The notes under the pieces were generated by a model. That model did no database searches. It was not told the DNA's origin and saw only the letters and a program-made list of their open reading frames with translations. Below are positions 1 to 6,788 of a DNA stretch of 62,097 bases, one piece after another. Position numbers and translations under genes: made by a program. This DNA is from Sulfurovum zhangzhouensis (lineage in GTDB: Bacteria; Campylobacterota; Campylobacteria; Campylobacterales; Sulfurovaceae): the NCBI RefSeq assembly GCF_030347965.1, contig NZ_JAQIBD010000002.1, positions 535,740 through 597,836 on the forward strand, in the 5' to 3' direction. The stretch's first letter is position 1; every line of letters starts with the position of its first letter.

Positions 1-57
1 CTCTTCCCATTTTTAGATCGATTGGGTCCGGTAAGTACTTACATAGAAAGGAATATG

Positions 58-282
58 ATGACAAAAGCACAAATAGAATACATAGATATGCAGCTTCATA
101 TCATACAGAGTAAAAATAATGTTGAAGACCTGAATAGATACTTTTCATCGCTTGACGGGGCTAGCCTTGAAGCACATGTCAAAGGCCCACTACTTAAAGC
201 ATGTGATGTGAGGCGTAAAGAACTGACAAGGATCAGTCCTATGGCAGTATGCAGTGACATAGACAATGATATGGAAGGATAG
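58..282 (+). CDS. Small hypothetical protein of the integrative element
   Basis: I do not recognise this 74-residue protein. The ATG at 58 is preferred over the earlier in-frame codon at 22 because a Shine-Dalgarno-like AAAGGA (48-53) lies just upstream. The product is mostly helical and charged, with no signal peptide or membrane segment. It is the first of a tight run of small plus-strand genes, and the next one starts 2 bp after its stop. The run belongs to an element that ends with an integrase near 6.2 kb, so an accessory or regulatory element protein is likely. The window begins only 57 bp upstream, so the operon may start outside it. Confidence 0.55.
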   Translation: MTKAQIEYIDMQLHIIQSKNNVEDLNRYFSSLDGASLEAHVKGPLLKACDVRRKELTRISPMAVCSDIDNDMEG

Positions 283-284
283 CA

Positions 285-527
285 ATGCAATTAACCACAC
301 AAGATTTTATTAATCGTTATGGAGTATCACACGGATCCATTCATAACTTCAGGAAAGATGGCCGTCTACCGGATGATGTGATCACATTTGGAAAAGGTGG
401 AAGTGACGGGAACCTGTACGACCAGGAGAAATGTGACGAGCTGGCACTGCAAGGAAAATTCACCAACAAAGCAAAGAAACGCATCTTAGACATGAAAAGG
501 AGAGAAGATGAACTACAAAACAGATAG
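285..527 (+). CDS. Small helix-turn-helix-like element protein
   Basis: This 80-residue protein has an N-terminal stretch (about residues 5-45, TTQDFINRYGVSHGSIHNFR) that reads like a winged-helix or MerR/excisionase-type DNA-binding segment: a short helix, a turn, then a helix with SHGSIHNFRKDGRLP. The C-terminus is lysine-rich and helical. A strong ribosome binding site (GGAAGGA) sits before the ATG. It follows the previous gene by 2 bp and overlaps the next small gene by 20 bp, so it belongs to the same element operon. A DNA-binding role is inferred from the fold pattern only. Confidence 0.55.
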   Translation: MQLTTQDFINRYGVSHGSIHNFRKDGRLPDDVITFGKGGSDGNLYDQEKCDELALQGKFTNKAKKRILDMKRREDELQNR

Positions 528-621
528 AAACATGATCAATGAAGCGGTCAATGCCGGTTGCAAAACAGTAGCGGAGTTAGCACTCTATATCAAAGTATAC
601 AAAAACGTAATAGGAGCTTGA
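508..621 (+). CDS. 37-residue hypothetical peptide of the element
   Basis: This small open frame starts at ATG 508 inside the end of the preceding gene and stops at TGA 619-621, just before the ATG at 623 of the next. An AAAAGGAGAG ribosome binding site lies at good distance from the start, which supports it as a real gene despite its size. The peptide has no recognised domain. Its position in an unbroken chain of overlapping starts and stops is typical of phage early regions. Confidence 0.45.
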   Translation: MNYKTDRNMINEAVNAGCKTVAELALYIKVYKNVIGA

Positions 622-622
622 T

Positions 623-1255
623 ATGTCACATGTAGCGATATGGTCACTTAATGAAGCGGCTGATCTTCTAGACACTACTGTAGATGAAGTAAAGTTCATG
701 ATGAAACGTTCTCAGCTTGAAGAAGTGATGGAAGAAGGTGAGGCTTTTGTAAGCAAGAGAAGTGTAGCTGAGTTCCTTGGAGAAGAATACAGCGAAGAAC
801 CGGAGCTTATCAGCAAAGAAGAAGCTGCAAATATCATCGGTGTCAGTGAAGCAAGTATCTATGCATATGCTAACCAAGGCAAGATCAAAAAGGTTGATGA
901 TCAGTATGATAGAAAAAGCGTACTTAAATACAAAGCCAACCGTGACAACAATGCTGCCAATGGTAAAGGTGGACTCAGAACAGCGAAAGTTCAAGCGATA
1001 CATGAAGCAAAAGAACAGATCTGTTATGAGAATTCTAATGAAGAACCGAAAGCAGCTCAAAGAAGTGAAATAGTTGAGATCATGGAAGAAAATGAAAATA
1101 TTAAAAAAATATTGGACTACTATCGGACACAAGAGAAAACATACTCACAAGAACACATCGAACTGATCAAAGAAAACGCCAACCTAAAAGGCAAGCTTGA
1201 AGTGATCGAAAAGATATACCCGGAACTCAAAGGAATAACACATGGCAGCATTTGA
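623..1255 (+). CDS. Element DNA-binding protein with two helix-turn-helix segments and a coiled-coil tail
   Basis: The 210-residue protein has two related N-terminal segments. Residues about 5-50 (SLNEAADLLDTTVDEVKFMM) and about 60-100 (ISKEEAANIIGVSEASIYAY) each look like a MerR/excisionase-type helix-turn-helix. The second is the clearer: KEEAA-IIGVS-ASIY-YANQGKIKK is the classic HTH_17 pattern. Residues about 145-205 are rich in E, K, N and I with a heptad-like spacing and probably form a coiled coil for dimerisation. The ribosome binding site is TAGGAG. A replication-initiation or regulatory role in the element is plausible but not shown. Confidence 0.65.
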   Translation: MSHVAIWSLNEAADLLDTTVDEVKFMMKRSQLEEVMEEGEAFVSKRSVAEFLGEEYSEEPELISKEEAANIIGVSEASIYAYANQGKIKKVDDQYDRKSVLKYKANRDNNAANGKGGLRTAKVQAIHEAKEQICYENSNEEPKAAQRSEIVEIMEENENIKKILDYYRTQEKTYSQEHIELIKENANLKGKLEVIEKIYPELKGITHGSI

Positions 1256-1430
1256 CCTATTTGAACATATGGGATGTCATAAGTGCCAGTTCCGTACCAG
1301 GCATAGAGTCGGATGTCTGAAGTTCAGCATCAGTAAGCAAGAGATCAATAAGGGATATACGATCTTCCTAAATGACGGTGGAACGATAGCACTAAGCAAA
1401 GACAAGCAGTGTCCTTATGCACAAAAATAA
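1242..1430 (+). CDS. Small cysteine-rich element protein
   Basis: A 62-residue protein that overlaps the preceding gene by 14 bp. It carries a Cys-x2-Cys pair near residues 13-16 (HMGCHKCQF), a third cysteine near residue 25 and a fourth at CPY near the C-terminus, which could together bind one zinc ion. The rest is short and polar, ending in KDKQCPYAQK. No family is recognised. Small treble-clef or zinc-ribbon proteins of this kind are common in phage early operons. Confidence 0.55.
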   Translation: MAAFDLFEHMGCHKCQFRTRHRVGCLKFSISKQEINKGYTIFLNDGGTIALSKDKQCPYAQK

Positions 1431-1445
1431 ATGAAAGGAGCATAG

Positions 1446-1682
1446 ATGAGTACCTACCATGAAGAATACAAGCAGATAAAGCTCAAGATATGCTCCTACC
1501 AGATCGTGTATGTCTGTGAGCATTATCAAGTGTTCAGAGTCATAGACGGCAAGCGACATAGCAAGTCTGACCTGACCAATAAAAAGCTAGAGGCAGTCAT
1601 CAGGTACCTATCTGATGCAGAGATGATGAACGTAGAAGATATAAGGGGGATATATGAAGAAGCTGAGACTATGGCTGCATAA
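1446..1682 (+). CDS. Small hypothetical element protein
   Basis: A 78-residue protein with a strong ribosome binding site (AAAGGAG) before ATG 1446. The sequence holds a hydrophobic strand-like stretch (KICSYQIVYVCEHYQVFRVI) followed by charged helices. No domain is recognised. It is followed by a 32-codon frame that overlaps its last 29 bp. Position and spacing make it part of the same small-gene operon. Confidence 0.5.
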   Translation: MSTYHEEYKQIKLKICSYQIVYVCEHYQVFRVIDGKRHSKSDLTNKKLEAVIRYLSDAEMMNVEDIRGIYEEAETMAA

Positions 1683-1752
1683 GATCTTCTCAAAAAGAGA
1701 GAGCGGATCAGAGATAGCAAACATTAGATACGACACCAGGAGGAAGATATGA
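1654..1752 (+). CDS. 32-residue basic peptide of the element (tentative)
   Basis: The frame starts at ATG 1654 behind a purine-rich AAGGGGG sequence and stops at TGA 1750-1752, overlapping the next ATG (1749) as ATGA. The peptide is strongly basic (MKKLRLWLHKIFSKRE at its start). The ribosome binding site and the ATGA overlap with a better-supported neighbour are the only support. It may simply serve translational coupling. Confidence 0.3.
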   Translation: MKKLRLWLHKIFSKRESGSEIANIRYDTRRKI

Positions 1753-1925
1753 TATACAAACGACCAAGGATCATACTACACCAAAGGTACTACAACCATA
1801 GAGCAAAACGTATCGAGATACTAAAAGACGTAAACGGACCGCATATGATCACAGATCATGGGAAAGTGCATCAGGATTATTTCAATGAGTTCTATGAGAT
1901 GATAGGTATCAGTGATGCAGAGTAA
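1749..1925 (+). CDS. 58-residue hypothetical element protein
   Basis: This frame runs from ATG 1749 to TAA 1923-1925. It has an excellent ribosome binding site (AGGAGG) 6 bp before the start and an ATGA overlap with the previous small frame. The product is basic and aromatic at the N-terminus (MIYKRPRIILHQRYYNHRAK) and acidic at the C-terminus. No family is recognised. Confidence 0.45.
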   Translation: MIYKRPRIILHQRYYNHRAKRIEILKDVNGPHMITDHGKVHQDYFNEFYEMIGISDAE

Positions 1926-2040
1926 AAAACACAGCCACCTAGAGGCACTGACAAATCAGGTACTAGGTATCGCGATAGGATGGTCGCTTGTATACTTCGC
2001 TTTCCCTATCATTGGATTAGAGCCTACCGCTCCTTTTTAA
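1915..2040 (+). CDS. Short single-pass membrane protein resembling phage DUF7220-type proteins
   Basis: The frame begins at ATG 1915 inside the end of the previous gene and stops at TAA 2038-2040, giving 41 residues. The start (MQSKKHSHLEALTNQVLGIA) followed by a hydrophobic segment (IGWSLVYFAFPIIGL) matches my memory of a small phage membrane protein family that begins QSK-x-S-LEA-TN. Those relatives are usually about 60-70 residues, so this copy seems to lack the second half. The stop overlaps the end of the convergent gene on the other strand by 17 bp. Confidence 0.45.
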   Translation: MQSKKHSHLEALTNQVLGIAIGWSLVYFAFPIIGLEPTAPF

Positions 2041-2293
2041 GCTCCCGTAGCACTCTTTCATATATAACACCCATAAACTCAGCATCATTGGTACACTCTA
2101 CCCTTGCATGATCAGTTCTCGCATCTTTGTACTTATATGCAGCACGATCGATAGTAATGTCGAACTCTTTATTAAGTGCATCATAGAATTCATCTCTTTG
2201 ACGTGTGCTTAAACTGTCACAAACCTTTTTTATACGTCTAACGATCTCGTCTTTACTAGGTATACCTAGTATATAGTTATCTATCTCTGACAT
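2024..2293 (-). CDS. Hypothetical element protein on the opposite strand
   Basis: This 89-residue protein is the only minus-strand gene inside the small-gene run. It has a ribosome binding site (AAGGGA) at the right distance from ATG 2293. The product is helical and charged, starting MSEIDNYILGIPSKDEIVRR and ending in a KKER tail. No domain is recognised. Its start lies 73 bp from the divergent methyltransferase start at 2367, so the gap 2294-2366 probably holds divergent promoters. Convergent overlap with the preceding small membrane-protein gene could give antisense effects. Confidence 0.5.
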   Translation of the reverse strand: MSEIDNYILGIPSKDEIVRRIKKVCDSLSTRQRDEFYDALNKEFDITIDRAAYKYKDARTDHARVECTNDAEFMGVIYERVLRELKKER

Positions 2294-2366
2294 TTATTTC
2301 CCTTTTATTTTGAAGTATGTGGAAATTTTATCAACTTTTTATATATCAATGCAAATAGGAGCAACT

Positions 2367-4505
2367 ATGAGTAAAAGAGTCCTGCACCCTAGATTAGGTG
2401 TCAATGATGAAGAATTAAGCGTTGAGTTATTTGCAGGTGGTGGCGGTGTAAGTGCCGGCGGTAAGATGATAGGCTTTAAGTTTGACATAGCTATCAATCA
2501 CTCACCATCAGCACTGGCCATACACCGCGCTAACTTTCCTAAATCTATTCAGATGATCAATGATGTATTCGAGTATCATCCATTACTTGTAACAAGGGGT
2601 GCAGGAGTCAAGCATCTTCACCTATCCCCGGACTGTACCTATCATTCCAGGGCAAAGGGTAAAAAGAAAGTACTTAACCGCCATACGATATGCGGAGATC
2701 ACTGCAGTGTAGATCATACCAAACTATCACAGGAAACGGCAGACCGCATCCGTGGCCTTGCATGGGTTGGTATCGGTTGGGCTGCCACTGTAAGACCACG
2801 CAGGATTACGCTTGAAAATGTTTCAGAGTTTAAAGACTGGGGAGCAACGATGGTAGACAAAGACGGTGACATCGTTCCGGACCCATCACGTAAGGGAGAA
2901 ACATTCAATGCATTCGTAGGTGTACTCACTACTGGAATACCTGAAAATCACCCATCATTCATCGAGATAGAACGTTTCCTAAAGCCTTTCATAGGAAAAG
3001 ACTATAGTAGGAAGCAGCTTATCAAAGGTCTTGGATATGAAGTCGAGTTCAAGGAGCTTGTAGCATCTGACTATGGATCACCTACAAGCAGAAAAAGACT
3101 TTATATGATGGCACGTTGTGATGGTATGCCTATAGAGTGGCCTGAGCCTACTCATGGAGATCCATCTGCAAAAGGGTTCAAAGAAAGCGGTCTTAAGACA
3201 TGGAGAACCGCTGGAGAATGTATAGACTGGGAAGTACCTACCCCATCTATCTTCAAGTCAAAGCAACAGATCAAAGAAGAGCTTAATCTAAAAGTGGTTC
3301 GGCCACTTGCAGACAATACCATGAAGCGTATCGCAAATGGAATCAAGAAGTTTGTCATTGAGACGGATAAACCGTATATAGTAAAGATCAACCACAAAGG
3401 AGATCAATACCGTGGCCAAAGTATCGATGAACCATTGCATACAATCACGTCTAAAAACGGATATGGACTTGCAGTGCCATATTTTCAATCATATTACGGA
3501 GAAACAAAAGGTGCAGACGTGCGAGGCGGTACACTTGACCGTCCATTGCATACGATCACGTCCGGAGGCCAACGGTTTGGGCTTGTAGTTCCATATATCA
3601 CCGGGATTGATAATAAATCAAGTGGAGATAAATCAGTATGGAGCGCAGACCGTCCATTGACTACTATAGTTACCGAAAAACGACATGCCATCACTGCTGC
3701 ATATGTGATCAATGCAAAAGGCACTGATCCAAAACGTATGCCTATTGGAAACAGTCTTGAAGAACCTCTTACCACGATCACGGCAAGTGATACCCATGGT
3801 GTTATCATGGCACATATACAACACCAATTCGGTCAAAGCGTTGGTCAAAAGATAGATATGCCACTTAATGCGATCACGGCTATACCAAAGATGTCAGTTA
3901 TCGCCTCCCACTGTATCAAAATGAAGGGTGACAACCTGGGATATGGTTGCGATGAACCGGTACATACTATCACGGCCGGTGGCCTGTCTCATGGCCTTAT
4001 TGCTTCACACTTGTATAAGTTCTATGGTAATGACATACATGGTCAATCATGCGATGAGCCGCTTCATACGATAAGGACTAAGGACTGCTTTGGTGTTTTG
4101 CAAGAAAAACTAATGACACCACCTATCAGCGATGATGATCGATACACAGCATGGTGGATAGCACGTATGATGGAAGAGTATGCAGATGAACCAGTACCAA
4201 TGATCGGTGCGATACCATTGCCACGTAAGCGTTTTGTTCAGACAAGATCGGGAGACATCATTGTTGACATCGGTATGCGTATGTTCACAGAGCGTGAGCT
4301 TTTCAGAGCGCAGGGATTCCCGGATGATTTCATCTATGATCCGGAATATGAAGTGGTAGAAAAAGGTGTGACAAAGACAAAGAAAGTCACTAAGACAGAG
4401 GCAGTAAGAATGGTAGGAAATTCCGTTCCCCCTCATGTAGCAAAAGCTATCTTATGGGAAATGGAAGAGTCTGAACTTATCTTTGAAAAAGAGACTGTAG
4501 CGTAA
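2367..4505 (+). CDS. Phage-type DNA cytosine-C5 methyltransferase with seven internal repeats
   Basis: This 712-residue enzyme should transfer a methyl group from S-adenosylmethionine to C5 of cytosine in DNA. The start at 2367 is preferred over the in-frame codon at 2310 because GGAGCAACT precedes it. Motif I is FAGGGG (residues 22-27). The catalytic loop reads SPDC with Cys90, the form seen in phage enzymes rather than the usual PCQ. ENV is at 150-152, the TSRKR motif at about 240-244 and the closing GNSVPPHVAKAI near 684. Residues about 353-575 hold seven copies of a unit based on DEPLHTIT, about 32-38 residues apart, where a target-recognition domain would sit. No restriction endonuclease is adjacent, so it may be a solitary protective or regulatory methylase. 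Confidence 0.9.
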   Translation: MSKRVLHPRLGVNDEELSVELFAGGGGVSAGGKMIGFKFDIAINHSPSALAIHRANFPKSIQMINDVFEYHPLLVTRGAGVKHLHLSPDCTYHSRAKGKKKVLNRHTICGDHCSVDHTKLSQETADRIRGLAWVGIGWAATVRPRRITLENVSEFKDWGATMVDKDGDIVPDPSRKGETFNAFVGVLTTGIPENHPSFIEIERFLKPFIGKDYSRKQLIKGLGYEVEFKELVASDYGSPTSRKRLYMMARCDGMPIEWPEPTHGDPSAKGFKESGLKTWRTAGECIDWEVPTPSIFKSKQQIKEELNLKVVRPLADNTMKRIANGIKKFVIETDKPYIVKINHKGDQYRGQSIDEPLHTITSKNGYGLAVPYFQSYYGETKGADVRGGTLDRPLHTITSGGQRFGLVVPYITGIDNKSSGDKSVWSADRPLTTIVTEKRHAITAAYVINAKGTDPKRMPIGNSLEEPLTTITASDTHGVIMAHIQHQFGQSVGQKIDMPLNAITAIPKMSVIASHCIKMKGDNLGYGCDEPVHTITAGGLSHGLIASHLYKFYGNDIHGQSCDEPLHTIRTKDCFGVLQEKLMTPPISDDDRYTAWWIARMMEEYADEPVPMIGAIPLPRKRFVQTRSGDIIVDIGMRMFTERELFRAQGFPDDFIYDPEYEVVEKGVTKTKKVTKTEAVRMVGNSVPPHVAKAILWEMEESELIFEKETVA

Positions 4506-4514
4506 GGAGATTAG

Positions 4515-4712
4515 ATGCACTGCTCAGATTGTAAGTTTTATTGTCATAGAGGTTTTTGTACTCATAGGGATAGCATAGATACATGCGGAGATAGAGACCC
4601 AGAACATATTTGCAGTATTGGTAAATGGCAATACGGGTCACATAAAGATAAAGATTGTCAAAAACCATATATAGAACCGAAAAGAAAGAAATATGAAAGG
4701 AGAAGTATATGA
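4515..4712 (+). CDS. Small cysteine-rich (zinc-binding-like) element protein
   Basis: A 65-residue protein with cysteines at CSDCKFYC near the N-terminus, CTHRDSIDTC in the middle and single cysteines further on (about residues 33 and 49), so a small metal-binding knuckle is likely. AAGGAG precedes ATG 4515. It follows the methyltransferase stop by 9 bp and overlaps the next mini-gene by 3 bp, so it is probably co-transcribed with the methyltransferase. No named family is recognised. Confidence 0.55.
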   Translation: MHCSDCKFYCHRGFCTHRDSIDTCGDRDPEHICSIGKWQYGSHKDKDCQKPYIEPKRKKYERRSI

Positions 4713-4811
4713 GCTGGTTAAGGTGTGTAGGACATGGACACAAAATGAAGCAATATTTTGGTTTCAAACAATGTAAAAGATGCGGTTTTGTTAGAAAGGA
4801 TAACACATGAG
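4710..4811 (+). CDS. 33-residue CxxC peptide of the element
   Basis: The frame runs from ATG 4710 to TGA 4809-4811, with AAAGGAG about 9 bp before the start. It is linked to the next gene by an ATGA overlap at 4807-4810. The peptide contains CVGHGHK and QCKRCGFVRK, which looks like half of a zinc ribbon. Very similar mini-proteins with one or two CxxC pairs occur in phage genomes. Its function is unknown. Confidence 0.4.
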
Positions 4812-5085
4812 CGTAATATACATACAACTGTCTGATCAAGAGTTCAAAGGTATCATCAAGCAAGCTATGCTCGAAGGTGCCAAGCTAGCTAAAGAAGAGC
4901 TGCAGAGATCTCCTGATGAAGAAGACAGCATCAGCCAAGAAGAAGCACTTGCTATGATCGGATGCGGTACAAGCAAACTGGCAAACCTAAGAACAGAAAG
5001 GAAAGTGAAGTTCTACACTACCACTAGACCTTATAGATACTCAAAGAAGTCAGTACAGGCTTACCTTGAAAGTACGGCTATTTAA
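4807..5085 (+). CDS. Excisionase-like small DNA-binding protein
   Basis: A 92-residue protein. Its C-terminal half (about 42-90: ISQEEALAMIGCGTSKLANL, then a KVKFYTT and YRYSKKSVQAYL segment) follows the winged helix-turn-helix pattern of excisionases and HTH_17 proteins, in which a helix pair is followed by a wing and YSKKDVEAYL. The N-terminus is acidic and helical. It converges on the integrase and the two genes overlap by 8 bp. An excisionase or directionality factor beside a tyrosine integrase would be usual, but this is inferred from context and fold. Confidence 0.6.
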   Translation: MSVIYIQLSDQEFKGIIKQAMLEGAKLAKEELQRSPDEEDSISQEEALAMIGCGTSKLANLRTERKVKFYTTTRPYRYSKKSVQAYLESTAI

Positions 5086-6178
5086 CATACATATCAAACA
5101 TATTCCCCAGTACATCTCTAGCCGTATCCCTCTTCATATTTGAGTATCTTTTTGTAGTCTCTGTAGATCCATGTGATAACACTGCTCCGATCTGCTCAAG
5201 ACTATATCCGCTATTTACCCCTATATATCCTATCAGGTGACGTATATCATGCAGTCTCATCTTTGGTACACCTGCCAAAGCCCTGATATTCCTCCACTGG
5301 AAGTCAATGCCGGTCGATGATATATGCCCGGTCTGACCATTACCGACAAACACAAACCCCTCTTCCCTTATACCATACCTTTCGAGTGCATCTTTGAGTA
5401 AATTCGTTATAGGTGCTATGATGTCTTTCCCTGACTTAGTATATTTCCCTGGTATCACATACTCCATATTATGCATGTGTAACCATTCCCAGCGTGCCTC
5501 AGCTACCTCCATCTTCCTCCTACCATGAAGCAACCATACAAAGTAAGCTCTCCACTTTGGATCATCATAACTCAGTATCACATCGAACAGCTTCTTAGCC
5601 TGATCATCTGATATAGAGAAATACACCTTATTATCATAGCTTGGTATAGTGAGATCCCGTCCTATATTTCTGATATTTATACCTTGTTTTATGATATGAT
5701 CAAAGGTGCCGGTCACTGCATTCTTCACATGCTTCACAGTGGAAGGCTTATACTTCTTATGCTTATCATTTTCTCCAAGCAACATATTATTCATGATCTT
5801 TTGTATATAAAATGATCTAATCTGACTTGGCAGCATATCTCCTACTGCATCTTTTAGATACCTATTGTAATTTAGATTTGTGTTATACCACCAGCTCTCG
5901 CTATGAGTAGCTCTCCAACTCTCAAGGTACTCTTCAAAATACTCATCAAAAGTTTTTTCTAAGATAACATCTTCAATATCACTTTTCATTTCAGAGATCA
6001 ATTTAAGTCTAGCTTCATTTGCCATCATAGTATTCATAGATGGTTCTGAACCTACTTTACGCTTATATGCTTTACCATCTATCTTAAAGCGCGCTATAAA
6101 TACTTTCTTATTACGTTGATTCTTTCGATAGTATAATCCCTCATATTTTGTAGGTATCAATTCCCAATCTGATGCCAT
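5078..6178 (-). CDS. Tyrosine recombinase / integrase
   Basis: This 366-residue site-specific recombinase should integrate and excise the element. The start at 6178 is chosen because GGAAGG lies 6 bp upstream; a longer frame reaches 6259 but would run through a repeat cluster that looks regulatory. The C-terminal catalytic domain shows the expected residues: Arg220/221 (HGRRKMEVAEARW), Lys248 in the beta-hairpin (YTKSGKD), His310 and Arg313 (LHDIRHL), His336 (LSHGS) and the nucleophile Tyr345 (KRYSNM). The N-terminal part has an arm-binding or SAM-like domain. The gene points away from rnpB, and its start is about 195 bp from the rnpB 3' end. Confidence 0.93.
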   Translation of the reverse strand: MASDWELIPTKYEGLYYRKNQRNKKVFIARFKIDGKAYKRKVGSEPSMNTMMANEARLKLISEMKSDIEDVILEKTFDEYFEEYLESWRATHSESWWYNTNLNYNRYLKDAVGDMLPSQIRSFYIQKIMNNMLLGENDKHKKYKPSTVKHVKNAVTGTFDHIIKQGINIRNIGRDLTIPSYDNKVYFSISDDQAKKLFDVILSYDDPKWRAYFVWLLHGRRKMEVAEARWEWLHMHNMEYVIPGKYTKSGKDIIAPITNLLKDALERYGIREEGFVFVGNGQTGHISSTGIDFQWRNIRALAGVPKMRLHDIRHLIGYIGVNSGYSLEQIGAVLSHGSTETTKRYSNMKRDTARDVLGNMFDMYVK

Positions 6179-6200
6179 ATTTGATCCTTCCTGTATAGGT

Positions 6201-6242
6201 GGTGTACCAGTACCATTAAAATTGGTACACTTTTGGTACACC
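6201..6242. repeat. Cluster of GGTACAC repeats upstream of the integrase
   Basis: Three copies of the same core lie within 42 bp. GGTGTACCA at 6201-6209 is an exact inverted copy of TGGTACACC at 6234-6242. A third copy, TTGGTACAC at 6222-6230, is repeated directly at 6233-6241, an 11-bp step that is about one helical turn. The cluster is 22-64 bp upstream of the integrase start. It could be a repressor operator or a set of integrase/excisionase arm sites. Confidence 0.6.
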
Positions 6243-6373
6243 TTTGTGTAATAATACATACAATTTAATTAATATAACGTAACATTTTAAAAAATACTAT
6301 AATGCTTTAAAGTGCCTTTAAACGGCTATTTTATGGGGATTATGTGAAGTTGTGATAAGTTATGTAAAATAGA

Positions 6374-6716
6374 AAGGTACGCCATAAGCCGGGTTCTGTC
6401 TTGGATAGTTATTTATCTAGGCGTACTGTTGCCAGTACGCTCAAGCGAAGTACTTTTGCCGATCGAGCGGCGTTAGCAAGACTTATTACCATGTACTTCT
6501 TGCTACGGGAAGGGTTTACCTAGCTGCCCATGTTACCACAGGCACTGGTGGGCTCTTACCCCACCGTTTCACCTTTACCACTTACGTGGAAGTCTACTTT
6601 CTGTTGCACTTGCCCTCGGATTACTCCGGCCATCAGTTAGATGGAGCCCTGTCTTGCATGTAGCCCGGACTTTCCTCTCGTGACATGATGTCACCAGCAA
6701 CTATCTGTCGTACCTT
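6374..6716 (-). ncRNA. rnpB: RNase P RNA (bacterial type A)
   Basis: RNA component of RNase P, which cleaves 5' leaders from tRNA precursors. On the minus strand the sequence carries the conserved 5' core GAGAGGAAAGTCCGGGC and the 3' core ACAGAACCCGGCTTA. The ends were set by the P1 helix: AAGGTACG at the 5' end pairs exactly with CGTACCTT at the 3' end. The length of about 343 nt is normal. A TATAAT box ends 7 bp upstream of the inferred 5' end, which fits direct transcription. The downstream side adjoins the integrative element. Confidence 0.93.
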
Positions 6717-6722
6717 AAGCGA

Positions 6723-6728
6723 ATTATA
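6723..6728 (-). promoter_or_regulatory. -10 box of rnpB
   Basis: A perfect TATAAT on the minus strand ends 7 bp before the 5' end of rnpB inferred from the P1 helix. No clear -35 box is seen, as is common in Campylobacterota. Confidence 0.6.
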
Positions 6729-6788
6729 GCATAAAATTAAATACCGTGCAGAGAATTCATACCTAAGGGAAGCTCCAAAAGGAAGCAA

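Noticed and set aside
6179-6259. Longer N-terminus of the integrase
   Set aside because: The extra 27 codons run through the GGTACAC repeat cluster, and the ATG at 6178 has the ribosome binding site.
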